Below are positions 39,782-61,200 of a DNA stretch of 64,000 bases, in pieces; within the stretch, counting starts at the first letter, position 1, and every line of letters starts with the position of its first letter. The DNA comes from Elysia crispata (taxonomy: Eukaryota > Mollusca > Gastropoda > Plakobranchidae). The stretch is from assembly GCA_033675545.1 (NCBI GenBank), contig JAWDGP010005047.1, forward strand, positions 1,085,001 through 1,149,000. Reading direction: 5' to 3'. Both the position numbers and the translations under genes were made by a program. The notes below the pieces were generated by a model. That model was not told the DNA's origin. It made no database searches and was given only the letters and a program-made list of their open reading frames with translations.

Positions 39782-42774
39782 TTTCCAAGACATGTTCTCA
39801 CAGGAAAATAATTTTCAAGGAATTTTCATTTTAAATGAACAATATAAGTGCATTTTATTTTCTACACCAAGATTATTGCTGCTCATTTTAGTTTTTACTA
39901 TGGCAATGTTTAGATGGGTTTTTTTTTTACCTTAGGGGATATAGACTTACGCCTAATTAATAAGTATCAGATACATCCAAATAAGAATGTGTGATCATAG
40001 TGATGGCTGCAAAGTACAATGTAAACAATCCTGGGTAAATTTGCAGGTATCGGCCCAACTTACTTTAGGCTTCACGATTGAATGTTTCTCGACGAATTTG
40101 AAACTTGCAGTTTAATGGGATTCTCGAGCAACACAAAAATGCTTATATCTTGAAAAGTATTTATTTGCAATGAATAAAACCTTCATTCGTGTTCAGCTTA
40201 TCAAATTCATTCAGAAAAATACAATTTAAAGCTTAATGTGAGTTAGGTGGATAACTGCAGTAATACACAATCCTGTACCAATAAACTGTATAAGCAGCTA
40301 GACTATAATCTGGGTTTGAAAAGACTCAAATCTAGAGATTTAGTCTACATATAAATAAAAAATTGAAACAGATCTACAGTCAGAGCAAAATCTAACATGA
40401 TAATATCTATATCTAGATCAAGTTGAAGTTGTTAGTAACTTCTATAAAGGAAGAAATGTGAACAAACTCTTAAAATCACCTGCCTAAAAGGGAGGAAACA
40501 CCCTTTTGTCATGCTTGTATTGTAATAATAGCCTTTAGCCCGTAAATATGACTATGAGTAGAAAATGCTGTCAAGCAGATTATAGAAGAGATAGATTCTT
40601 CAGGTCGAATGACTTAGAACTTCTAGTACTATTACTAGTTTGACACACTTTCCCAATCTTGAGCTAAATTTTCCTGTAAAATTGTTTATTAGCTTAAAAA
40701 ACTTAGAATAGATAAATGCAACCAAAATAAATTCCTTTTTAGGTTGCTTGAATTACATTTTAAATGTAATTTGAAAAAGATGTTTTAAAACTGATCAAAT
40801 GATTGAGCTTGAAAGAGGTTGAGTATACTTACTGAGAAATCTCTGCTGAACTGCATATTAAATACCAACCCTAGAGATAGTCAGTTCTATAGTTATCCCA
40901 TTCCACATAGAAAATGATGTTGAAAAGCAGCGATTTAATTCTTTCATTTATTGTTAAAATTTTTTTACCTAGAGGTGTGGTTAGTTTCAAGAATGCATCG
41001 ATACTTAAATTAGATTAGAGATGGAAGCTCTGGGATCACAGCTAATGATGTCGAAGACTTCATTTAATTACGATCATAATCTCAATTTTGAAGATGTGTC
41101 GCATATGCCTTTATGGAGCAAAATGTAACTAACTGATTGTCTAATCTTAAAATAAAAGATAGCCAATGCTAGCATTCCCTAAGTACTTCAACTTTGGCTG
41201 TATACTGTTGGCACATATGATGCTAGCCTCAAACCTATGGCTTTTTAGGAGTGATGCAGTTGTATTCTGCAGTAAATTGTTGCCAATGCAATTATATTGA
41301 TAAAGTGGCTGACCTTGAGGAGACCCAATATTTATCAGTAGTAGGCTTGTAGATTCTTAATTTTTGGTCTAGTTCGTTGCTCTGGTACTCCAGAGTTAGG
41401 CAAGCAAAAAGCAAGGCTAAATAAGCGTCCCCTCCAGTGTTTAAATTGACAAACTCCATATTTACCTGTTCATATTTAACCTTCCTATACCGGTCTCTGT
41501 CTTTTGAGGTCGAGGAAGCTCTTTTCTTTAGCTCCCAATAGACAGTTTATCCGATTTCAGCTTTCTTTACAGAGCAGCCAAGTTTACATATGGAATTATC
41601 ATTTGTGTTACTGTCAAGCATAGATTGTATGCAGATCACCTTTTATAGACTCATTGTGATTGTCAATAAGCTTTAACCAATAACCTAGTAATAACCATCA
41701 CTTTAATCAAAAGTCAATCATGGGTTTAATAAAAGATTAAAAGAAAAATTGGTTATTATTGAGCCATTACAAATTCATTCTTTTTTACTTATCCTTAGAT
41801 GACAGTAGATTTACTTGCAATACAAAGATACGAACTTGAATCATTTTAGGTGGGCAAGCTTAATTTATGAAAATAATTTACATAGACAAATATGTCCCAA
41901 TCCTTTACTCCTCATTGATCAGTCTTGTCCCAGCAAAGTATTAGTTACCCAGGCATAATTATCATAATTATTTCTAGATTCATTTGGTAGAAAAATATGG
42001 TATGGTAAAAGAGAATGCATAGATCTGCTTGTAAAAAAATTTTGCATTTTTTTTATAAGGCAGACTTAAACCAAGAATGTAACTGTAAGATAACTATATC
42101 TTTTTATCAAGTCTTCCAATCTAATTTTGCAGTTGCACTGCAATGGATACTGATTTTTATTATTATTCTCATTATATGATCTTGCATTTACTTTGAAAAA
42201 AAATTTCTACCCCAATTGTAGACTGATTGAAACTTATCATCGGTGCTCCATTGAATGGATTATTTTATCTGCAGGTTTTCTGTGTGGAATGCAAATCACA
42301 AGACATAATGAGTCTAACTCTATTGTTCAAATTATGTTTGGCAAACATAGCATTGATCCCTAAACCTTACCTTTGCTACTCAGATACTCCTTTGTAGATT
42401 TAATGTAAACAAACCCAAAAAAAAGCACATATGTTTACCTTGGAGAAATTTATGCCAACTTTTTACCTGTGTTAATTTATGGGCATCATGTTAGCAAGAG
42501 GATACTCTTTACAAACAATTATGTAAAGGCCAAATACCCATACTAAGTTTATTATGCCCAACTCAGCTAAAAAATTAAATCATGAAGTGCATCAATAACT
42601 ATTATGCAAAATTTATTAAATTTTGTTTACATTTTGGCCTTCTTTGCCTGATCTACAAGCAACTAAGATCCAAGTGATCCTCTCCTTTCCGATTCCTCTC
42701 CCCCTTTCCTCCTCGAAAAAGACAAAAAACATAACAAAATTTCACCTTGAAGTTTTTAACTTAAGCTGGTGGAT

Positions 42775-42899
<125 letters not shown>

Positions 42900-43050
42900 A
42901 TCTCTCTAAAAAACCGGGATGAGGTAACAAGAATCTCCTAGTTATATTTGAAGCACTGACAGAGAAGTTTTGCTGTAAAAAAATATGAATACATGACTTT
43001 CAAAATAAAGATCTCATTTTTTTACAGGAGACAGTAGAGGTAGAAGCACA

Positions 43051-50256
<7,206 letters not shown>

Positions 50257-50635
50257 TGAGAGACTTGTTTTGAAAATGTTGAAGTTATATAAAGGTCCAC
50301 TAGGTTGGAAATCGGATAAAATATAGTATATTTATTGGTTTTTTTTTTCTCAAGACTTTTGTTTCTGTTGCACTGTTTTTATTTTGGATTTCAAGACTAA
50401 CAAAGCAGTTTCAAAACTTTGTTAAGAGCACTTCTTACCTTTTTCTTCTTTTTTCTCTATGCATTATAAATAATCATATAATGATTTTCAAGACTTATTT
50501 GTGAACAATTTCTGAGAAGGGAAATGAATGAAATTGCATTACTTTGAAAATTATGTAATTTTACACAGGCCTATATACATTCCTATAATAAATGTTTTAG
50601 ATTATGTCAGTCTACAGATAAAATTAACTGATTAC

Positions 50636-50641
50636 AATAAA
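50636..50641 (+). terminator. Candidate polyadenylation signal of dysbindin
   Basis: AATAAA 380 bases after the stop; another AATAAA lies at 50587. Either would give a short 3' UTR. Confidence 0.45.
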
Positions 50642-50699
50642 GATAATTTTTGGTGTTAAAAATGTTTAAATGACATACAATCGTTCTTGAAAACACAGG

Positions 50700-53600
50700 A
50701 AATGAATGATTATTAGATTCATTGATCTATATCTATTATAGTTCATTTTCTTTTGAAATACAAAGAAAGATGTTAATATTACAGACCTTGTAAAAGCAGA
50801 CTTTGAAATATATCAATTATCATCATTTTTTCTATTATCTCCCTCCTTTCTTTGATTCAATCACATACAAAAAGTGAATAATAAATAGGGAGAAGATCTC
50901 AAATGATGTAAGACTTTTTGGAAAAACTGTTTATTTTTTAAATAGCATAGCAACCTATATTTAATTACGTAAAGATCAGTTACTAAGTAATTTACATTCA
51001 GTATGTTGCATCAAAGGGATCTTGATCAAGAGTTGTGTGCACCTGATCTGGGATAAGTGGTTTTTATTAATTTTTTAGGTTTATTTTTAGTTTTTGTTCC
51101 AGGATTTCTTTCTTTCTTTTGGATATGTTGAATTAGTACTTTCGTCACCTTATGTACTATCCAGAAAATGAGTTTCCTCAATTTTTCTTCCGACACATAT
51201 TGATCTCTATAAAATGCCAATAACGACATATGCACAGAAGAATGTTTCTAATAAAATGTAATTCAGCCATTACGAAATTGCAAATTGTTCATGTCTTTAT
51301 ATGTAAATGCCGGTTGTTAAAGAATGGTGAAATTTTCAGTAAGTTACTAGGGAAAAAAGCATCAATAAAAAATATTATTTTCCGTCAGACATCTCTCAAA
51401 AGTGTGTGGTCTAAAGAGCCATAATAATAGAGAAAAAATATTGACGTCAAGTCAAAGTAAGTTTATCACTTTGACATAAGTTAGACTCAATGTATTTGTC
51501 AAGGTTTGAAAACAAGTTAATATGATACTGTATCACATTAAGGATTGTACACATGAGGTTTGCAAGCAATTAGACTAAAATTTAAAAAATAGAGTGCAGT
51601 CTGCAAAAAACCGCCTGAATTGATGAAATTGTCCCTATCTCATCTTGCTTACTCACTTGATTTAGCTCCATCAAATTTTTTTTTTCTATTCCCTGCATTG
51701 AAAAGAACTGAAACAAACAAGATACGAGGACGAAAAACATGTTTCTGGTGAAGCAAAGACATGGTTGGAAGCTCATGACATTTACTTTGGTCTTTTGAAG
51801 TCAAAGGAAGATATGACAAGTGTATCACTTTGGATGGTGACAATGTGATGAAATGAAAGCCAGCATGCGATATTTTGTGCTTTTATCTTTACTCCTTTAT
51901 AGTTGGGTGTAGACTATGTATTGATCATCCATTGCTTCTTACTATCTTAATGACTGCCATTCTCTTATAAACCTAGCATTTTTTTTTTCGTTTTAATTCA
52001 CCCTACTATCTTTAACCAGAACTTATTGCATTGCATAACCCATGCAAGTTAATAGATTTAATATTATCAAAATGAATCATTTTTTCCTGCTTTACCTACT
52101 ACAGTGGAAACCTAAAAAAAAACCAAGTCTGATTATTCGAATTTCTCATAAACTGAATTTTGCAAGATGATAGGTTTTTTTTTCTCTTTGACTTTGTTAG
52201 AATCAGACTCGTATTTTGAAGTCTTTCTGACTCGCATCTCTTAATTCAAAGTCGATACCACCCCTTAAGGCATCACAAAAGTACTACATGGATCTCTCCG
52301 ACAGCAAGCAATGCTAATCAATGCCCAAGAAAGGATGATCAGTGCGCTAACAAAGCGAGAAGGGAGCGGATAAACTAAGAATTAAGTTCTAGTAGCATTA
52401 CTGTACTGATACTGATGGCAACGAGGGACAGGCAGGCACATTACACACTCACTCAATGAGTCCTAAATTCTGTTATACCCATTTTTGTAATTCGAATGCT
52501 CTTAATTCGAAGATTTAATCCATTCCCTTACAATTCGAATTATGAGGTTTCCAATGTATGTTTCTCTGCTGACATGCGTTGGCTAGAAACCTCAGAGGGC
52601 AAACATCACAGCAATGACAACAGTACTCTTATTAAATTATTTGGATTGTAACTAAAGAAAATAAAAGAGCCTTAGGACAAATTAAAAAATAAAACAATGA
52701 CTGTAGTCAAAATTTAAGCAGTAACACACAGATCTTAGAGTCAGCTGTTTTGTTGAGAAGTAAAACAAATCATGTGACCTCATTCAAACTGTCTGATTGG
52801 TTTCAAGGAGCATTACTATGAAAAAATGTTTTTCTCTTGATGCTTTTTGAAAAACCCTTTTCTTCAATTTGGTAGGATATTTTATATCAGTACTGCTGTT
52901 TACTCAGTTTTTCCCTTTTAGCTACCATGTGTACAAACATAATCATTCTTGTGAGGATCAGCGGCAGTAACCAAAAAATAACAAAACAAGATCATTCTGG
53001 TTTATTGGGGGGTCCTTTTCAATGACACCGTCAGTGTTGATTTGATGTAATTCTGCAACATTATTTGATAACTTTGCACTTTATTTGAAGTCTATAGCTT
53101 TACTAAAAAATTGAGTTATGTAGAAGTAAACTGCCTTATAAACTATGATTAGTTGAAAGCCAGTGTTAGCTAAGACTCTCTTTTATCAAGGATATTCCTT
53201 GCTCTGTTTATAAGTTATTTTAATTTTGGGTTTTATATTTCCTCGTTTTTTTTATCTCAGAGGCTCAGTATGAGAAGGATGCTGTTAACTACAGTAGTAA
53301 ACATTGGTATAGTTGTAGTAGAGAAGCCGTTTCAGTTTAGGAATTTCTTTTTAAGCTCTCCTTCACTAACATCACATATTAAGGTGTGCTTTGTACATGT
53401 AATTAATAAACAGACAAATCTATCTTTGTTTCTAAAAGTATTCACTTTAAACCCTTCATACAAAGATATTGAATGATACTACAATTTTCTGATTGAAGTT
53501 TTTGCATACTTATTAATTTTGGGTAGCAATTGGGGAGTGTTTGATCATAAGTAAGTATTGTGGGAGCCGATGGGAGGGACTTTATATTGTTTTGCTCTGT

Positions 53601-56600
53601 TGAGCTTGTGGGTTCTGTTATGTTTGCATTGTCTGACAGGGGCTTCTGGACTCTACCTTCATAATTGGTCCAAGGACTTTGTTTTATGGATCATGATTGG
53701 TGCTAAAATTAGCTTATTTCATGTTACTTTATCTTTCAAAGCTCCTTAGATACTAGCAGCTGTTGTGTCTCCTAAATAGACTGATTCATAAGAAATCTTT
53801 AGTAGATTTCTTCACCCATTTAAACAATCCAAATTGTGGAAGTATGAGACAGCACAGAAGAGGACTTCTAGAACATCTTAAAAGGTAACAACACTAATTT
53901 GACTTGGAGATGAAAACCTGAAATACATTAGCTTCACAGATACAAAAGAAGTCCACATACTGCTCTACTGCTCCTACCATACGTTTTTAACAAAATTAAA
54001 ACCATAAAGACCAACCCAGCTACAAAGAAACCTAATGTGAAAGAACCTGCACATGACTACAACCAGTTCATTTATTCAAATGATCACCTTCAATGCTTTC
54101 AAAAGCAACACAATGTGAAATTAGGCCACACCCTCCCAGTAAACCGATGTTTGCCACCTGCATTGAGAATATGTCCCTCTGAGAAATACTGGCTGTTAAT
54201 ATTGAAATACATTGTATCTAAATGAAAGGCCTCTCCGTGTTTCTCATATTTGAGCAGCTATTCTGTTAACACCGTATGTAGGACAGTGAGCTAATTGCCA
54301 ACAGTCATTGCTTCTTAGGCACCAGAGGCAAATTAATCTCAGATTATTGTGAATGAAACTCATTGTTTTAAACTTTCTTTATGAGTATTCACGTGGCACA
54401 AAAATATTGAGCCTCCTTTCTTAAAGTTTAACTTTAAAGTCGAGTCAGTTGTACAAAAGTATTTTGTTGTTTGAGATCTTTAAAGAAGTCCGGATAAATG
54501 AAGTATAGAATTTGCCATTACCTCATAAATGAACTGGGAGTAGCAAGTTTAAACCATATAAAAATCTTTTTTCCTGTGAATTCCATTTTTGCATAGATTT
54601 TATAAACATACAACATAAAAAATTAAGGGGAAAGAAAAAAACTTTCAAATGCAACATGACAATTTTAATCAAGTTCAAGAACAAAATAATAAAATTAGAA
54701 AGTTATTCACACAAAATTGATCTTCACATGAAATTAAAGAAAAGATAATAATGTTGAATCACTTCAGGCTCTTCTCAGTTCTTGGTAGTAAAGTTTAAAC
54801 ATATTTGTAGATCCCTTTGTACATTCATTATCATGTAGATGTCAATAAATGAGCAATTATAAAAAGGAGAAGATATGCAAAAGGCATGGCTTGCCTTACA
54901 CAAATGCCATCCTAAGGACACCAATCTCCGAGTTTAGTTATGTAAAATGGATTTTATCACAAGCATATCCTTGGAAGTCCTTTTGAGAAGAATATAAAAT
55001 CAATTCCCAAAATATCACAGCCTAAAAAGTTTGGAAAAAAATAAGCTGGCATCAACATTGGTTTTTACCTCATGTATGACACTGATAAATACACTTCATT
55101 ACATAATTATTGCTTTTGCAGATTACATTAGTGCATTTTTCAACAGGCAATTTGTATGACAAGTAAAACCATAGCACACAATATATTAAACCCTACAAGT
55201 TTTATGATGCCTTTAAAAACGAAATTATGACATGGTTTTTTTTTTTTGGAAAAAGGGGAAAAAATGAATGTGTACAACAACAAATACGTTGATATTACAA
55301 TATAAATATGTGATACATGATTTTTTTCCCTTATAAAATATCAGTTCACTAATCATTTTATTACCATTTGAAACTTAAAATGCTGAAATAAAAATAATTA
55401 TTATATTTTGAATTTTTTAATTCCTTTAAAAAATAGATCATTGGGACTTTCTCATCAATACTTATAGTAAATATATCTTACATTAACATATATTAACTAT
55501 AATATTATATTAAGCAATATGAGATGCAACTGGTAATGTAAATTCCTGAATAAATAAAACTCTCTTTTGACAACAAATATATAGAAATTGTGTTAAATGT
55601 AACAAAAGTAGAATCCAGCTCAACGCAGCATCCCAGCAGCCAGTCTAAATATATTCTAACTTCATGATGAAATTTACCATCAAACTGAAAGAACATTATT
55701 TCTTACTGAGAACAAAAAATTATCTGGGTTATTTTAGCTTTATTATCCAGATCATAAGATTTTCCACCGTATTTTAATCCAAAATGAGAAAAAAAAAAAA
55801 AAAAAAAGAAAGATATGCATGGGGAACTTGCCATTTTTGCCATACCTGAAAAGTAAAATACAACCTGACCTGTGCAGAAAGTAAATCATCATCAAATTGA
55901 AAGAAAATTACAAGTGATCTCAGTTTCTTCAAAAATAAGTCAAATTTTTTTTTTCTCTGATTGCTAAATACAGAACATTGTGTGTACCGAATATCAAGAC
56001 AAGAATTCTAACTTAGAGTTAGATGTGCTATCCTATTTTACTAGACTAATGTAGATCTAAATGAAAGGTGTATTCTAAATCTAGATAATATGGATTTATT
56101 TCAAAGTATTAACTCTAGGTCCAGGTACACCAGCAACTATAGAGAAATTGATGTCTATATTTTAACTTGCAATTAGCTTTAATTTTTTGCTAGAAAGTCT
56201 AAGGATAGGATTGTTTAAAGTGGAATGGACTCCACCATATTGATAAAGTCAGGGATCTAAACCAATACATACACCCACTTATTCTTTGTGAAGATCTATC
56301 TCTTGCCATGCTGCACTTAAACTTTTTTATTTCAGTTTGTGGGAAGTGGAAAGCTATAAAGGGAAAAAAATTAGCCTATCATTTGATTGCACAAAAATGA
56401 TCTAGAGTGCTAGTTAGCACAGTAGGCCTAAATAGAGTGCAGAGATCTGAAAACACAAAGGTTATGCAGTTAAAACCTAGACTATTGATGATGTGTCTTA
56501 TCTTATCAAACCAGTCCATCTACGAATTTATAAGGGTGAAAAATTTCCCTTCACTAGTTTTGTTGTAACAGCACCGTTCAAGCACAACAATAATAGCCAT

Positions 56601-58100
56601 GACGTTTGCAGATTAGCGTCACACTAAACATAAAAAAAAAGTAAATGGAGAAACATTGTTTTATGTAAAGTATCTCGAAAAAATAGAAACTCAAAGTTAC
56701 TATAATTTACTAAACCTATAGTTATCTTCTCAAATCTACTCTTTCTTAAGTCAAGCAACAAAATTTGTTTACAAAGATACCCCATTTCTGGGTTTGAGGT
56801 CATCAGAAGTTGATTTCTCTCTCTCTAACAAGGCTAAGCCTGTTTGAATGTTTTCTAGTTAACAAAAACATTTTAAAAAATTGCCACCCATGTAGGATAG
56901 GACTTTTTGAAAGTAATAAAATCCAATCAATATTTTTAGAACTATAAAAAGGTGGAACACCCAAGATCACTCAACTCAACTTATTGAATTACCCAAGAGG
57001 ACACTGTAACACAAGACATGTTGAAATGGTGCTTAGCTTGTTTGCAAAGAAATATTATCTGGTTGCATGTTCAATATTATCACCTGCAACTACATTAGGA
57101 TCAGAAATTCACCTGCATTTCTCTCACACCAACTTTCTGTGCAATTATAACTCAGCTTAATGAAGGATTTGAAATTTGCTGATGCTAGTAATCAAACAAA
57201 CAGCAGGACTCTAATAATCTAAAATATGAGATGAATTTGATGTGGTGTGCTATTAGGACTTGGAGAAAAGATATTCAGACTGCCGTAATGCCATCATTGC
57301 ATCAAAACATGTAAATTTTGAAATGATTAAGTGAGAGCCTTAATAAAAAAAAATGGCTATAAAACAAAACGATAATAATAACATCTGGTGAGACCTAATT
57401 ATCTACATGTATCTTAACAGGGTGATCTTTTCTCTAAAACTACCATAAAATTAAAAAAAATGATGCAAACAAAGCGTGTTATTTTTTTTATGTATTTCCT
57501 TGTCTCTCGTTAGGATTACCTTTAAAAGTTGTTTCACCTCAGATATACAGATTCATAAAAAAATATTGGAACTTAGATAATATGATTGGGCTGGAGGGAA
57601 AAAAAAAAAATAATAGAGAAAAGAACATTGTCAAAAGAAATGTTTCAACAAAAGCAGATGAACTTAACTGATAATTAAACAAAAGCTTTCATGAAAGGCA
57701 CTGAATAAATGTAGTGTTGCTGTTCTTGCTGTTAACGTTACTACTAGTCCGAACTATTGCTCTCATTACCACCACTAGTGCTACAACTTTTACTCCTTAC
57801 ATTAATATGCCATTGCCAATGACACTTCTATTTAAATACTACTACTATCCCTACACTAAAAGTTATTCTTTAATTCTCTTAGAAAATATAGTCTATTTCA
57901 GAAATAAGTGTGCACTAAGTTTAATGTAAAAAAAAAAAAATCACGATTGCATGAAAAAAAATTCAACATTTGCCCATCTTAAATGTAAAAGTTAAAATGC
58001 ATTTTAGAAAAATCATATCAACTGTTAGACTTTAAATAACAATTGCATGTGTATAAAACTGACATAACTGTATGAATCATTTACAAGAAGGCTTTTGATT
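50700..58100. other. Region between dysbindin and FBXO31 (spacer and FBXO31 3' UTR)
   Basis: AT-rich, 7.4 kb. It contains the pogo-like MITE at 52102-52556. The right part must hold the FBXO31 3' UTR, whose end I cannot fix because reverse AATAAA matches are many. No other coding sequence is supported. Confidence 0.65.
52102..52556. mobile_element. pogo/Tigger-like MITE with TA target duplication
   Basis: The left end is CAGTGGAAACCT and the right end, read in reverse, is CATTGGAAACCTC, both directly flanked by TA (52100-52101 and 52557-52558). Inside both ends the sequence is rich in ATTCGAATT-type motifs, as in Tigger and pogo ends. The element is 455 bp and encodes no transposase, so it is a non-autonomous IS630/Tc1/mariner-superfamily element that was mobilised in trans. 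Confidence 0.8.
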
Positions 58101-58269
58101 CTATGTTTTGAAATCTACCTGTAATCCTTTTGCCTTATGGAAAACACTAAAGGACCTGAGGTCTAACCATAAAACTCCAAACTTAGTGTCACTAAACTTG
58201 ATAAAATGGCATCGGCATACAGCTGGGTGCACATAGTAAGTTCCTGCTATTCGTCCTTGCCCCAAGTAC
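58101..58269 (-). CDS. FBXO31: FBXO31 terminal coding exon
   Basis: Acceptor ATTTTCGTCAG on the minus strand. It encodes YLGQGRIAGTYYVHP, then FSDTKFGVLWLDLRSFSVF and GLQVDFKT with TAG at 58103-58101. Human continues about 25 residues further. A CAG|GTAGAT site inside (donor G at 58118) could splice to an extra exon, but none was found. Confidence 0.85.
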
Positions 58270-61200
58270 CTGACGAAAATAGGGTATCAATAGCTGCTAA
58301 TAATTATACTGTAAGCCTAGGTTCAAAGTAATAATGATAAGATATGGAGAAGCTATATAATATGGATCTTCATTATTTTCAGTTACAGTTTTTCTTTGGA
58401 AGATGTAAATGCTTCCTTATTATGCATATTATTTAGAAGTATATTAATTTTATTGTGGCTTGAGGGGTTTTACTAATTTGACTTGTTCTAATGCCTCCCC
58501 CAAAAAAAACAAACAAACAAACAAACCCCAGCAGAATCATAATTTTTTTTAACACCTTTGGTATTTTCCTTTAATTTCTTAGTATGTGATGCTGGATAAT
58601 CAGATTTTGAGAGAAATATTGACAAGAATGCAAACAAAGTAGCTATCTCATCTAGCATTTCTAATAATCCAAAAAATTAATTAAAAGGTTGTTAACTACT
58701 TTTTGCCTCAACTCTTCATACTCTCAAACACTCATATCATATTAATTTTTAAGAAGATTTCATAATGATTAAAAAAGAATACATAGAAATGTGTATAAGG
58801 TTCGAAAATATCAGTTAAGCAAAAAACAAAAAAAAAAGAAATGGGCTGAATTATTATAGCTGTTGCAGAATGTCTCAATTAAGCATTCTCTGGTATGATG
58901 CAAGAATAAAGGACATATAAATTGAGATATCATAGGTGGACTCACTTTAAAGACAGATTTACAGCTACTCATATCATCGAAAGAAAAAAAAAATCCTATC
59001 TCAGTCTTCAAAAGTCTCCTTGTATTACGATTCAGCATTCTAGTTTGTGTTGAAAATCTCCACAGTGTGCCCTACTCTTTAAAAAAAAATAGATTGTATA
59101 ATAAAATTCATTAAAAAATATAAAAAAAATTATTGGACATAATGTCATATAGTTTAATTTATTTAAGTCTGATTACCTGGCCATGCAAGTACTGTGAGGT
59201 TCAGTGCCACGATCGACGCAATCCAAGGGTACAGCAAAAGGTTGTCTCAAATCTGGTCCTTCTTCACCTTCTCCACGAGAGGCCATGAGTTGAGCATAAG
59301 CCTCCTCATCCCTAGCAGCATCAGCAGTAAGCATATCAAAGACCGTCTCTTGGTCAGCAAGAGTCAAAACAATGGGTTTATCCAGAAAAACAGTCAGACT
59401 CGTGTAGCCAGCTGGCACATTGCGGTCACCCTGGATGTAAAGGGTAGGAAAAAGAAATAAAGATAGCCCAAATAAGTGCACATGAGATTATGGATTATAA
59501 AGATAATAATCAATGGTAAAAAAATCATTTCCATATAAAGTTGATAAACAAAATGTACTAATAAGAGCTTTTAGAAGACAGTCTGATGTTTGATTTAAAG
59601 CAATGAGGATCTAACCTAAAATTATAACTGTGCTGTAAAAAAGATTCAGGAAATTTATTAATACTTGGTGCAAGTGACTAAAGGAAGAAAAAGATGAGAT
59701 CTAGTTTTATGTACCACAAATATAACACCTTCATAGATAATCTAAAAGATTCAAGAAAAGAGTGAAAAGTGGCTACAACTCACTTAAAGGAAGATGAAGA
59801 AATATACCAAGCAAAATAAAGATATACAGTGGACTACACTTGTGTTGATCTTCGACATAAATGTTGATTTCATTTGCTGGAACCTGAACCAGCCCCTCTA
59901 TCTGTCTATTAAAATAAACGAATGTATTGACTTCGATGTAACCGTTAAAACGCCTGTGTTGATTGCACTTTTTTTTCCCACAGCATTATCTGTCTTTTAA
60001 AATCAAACGGTTGTGTTCACGTTAACTTTCACTCGTGGCTCATCAAAGATCTTTACCCTTTCCCGGCAGCGCTTAATGTACCTGTACAATACTGTGCATA
60101 ACTGGGAAGGGATGGTGCCAACAGCAAGCGGTAGTGAAAAGTTACCCTGTAGTGGCTCAAGTACCATTGGTCTAAGCATGTTTGAATATTTTTAGTCCCG
60201 CCCACTTGATTGCTCAGAGCTAATGATATGTAGCATAATCCCTACTCGCATCACAGAGATCTATGCAACCCAACCCCATTGTTACGTTGGCAGTACACAG
60301 ATTGTAAAACGGCCTATGAGTATGATGGGGCTGGTCAGTGACTAGAGCCAGGCACCACGGCCACACCTCAGTCATAGTTCAGTGTGCATGCGCACACGCA
60401 TTCACTGAGTAAAATAAAGTCAGCTAGGTAGATCTAGTGCGAAATCTAGATCTAGACCACCGACAAGAATTTTGGTGGCAGGAAAAAAATGCACACTGTA
60501 CACCCACTTTTGTATTGAAGAATGGTGAAAGTGATGGCATTGCGTGGTCTGCTGCTGGGAGGGGATGGGCACAGCGCGCAAAATTCATGTGTGTGAGCGT
60601 GTATGCCCATTATTATGATAGTCTCAAGTAAACATAATCAATTTTCAATGTCGAATGTACAGCAATGTATTTCCACTTTCAATATAAAAGCAATTTTTAT
60701 CATGGTTGGATTACCGGCTGAGTGTTTCTTTTCTTTCTTCTTTTTTTTTTCTTAGCTCAACATCCTGACAAACTTTAGATAGATCTACAAATGAAACAAA
60801 GTCAGCTGCCTCTGCACATTCCCTTCACTTTTATCTTCACAAGGATACAGCAACGTGTAAAATTCAGACTCATCAAAAATAATCTAAACTTCCATCTTTT
60901 GTAAAAAGCCCCTAGATTTTATCCTAGGGTTGCGTTGATCTGACGGTTGTATCACGATGTCATAAATCCCCCAGTTACATCAACTTAACCGTAGTTGACT
61001 ATATATTAATATATACATATATATTTATATATTATATTGACTTAATCTTTTCTCATATAAATTAAAATAGACAGAATGTTGAATGTTGACCCAGTTGAAA
61101 AATTTCCCACGATTTTAGAAATGCGTGGATAAAAAAATCTTTTAGCTTATTTTGGAAAAATCATGTCCCTTAATTTATTTTTTTTAAACATGCAGGACAT

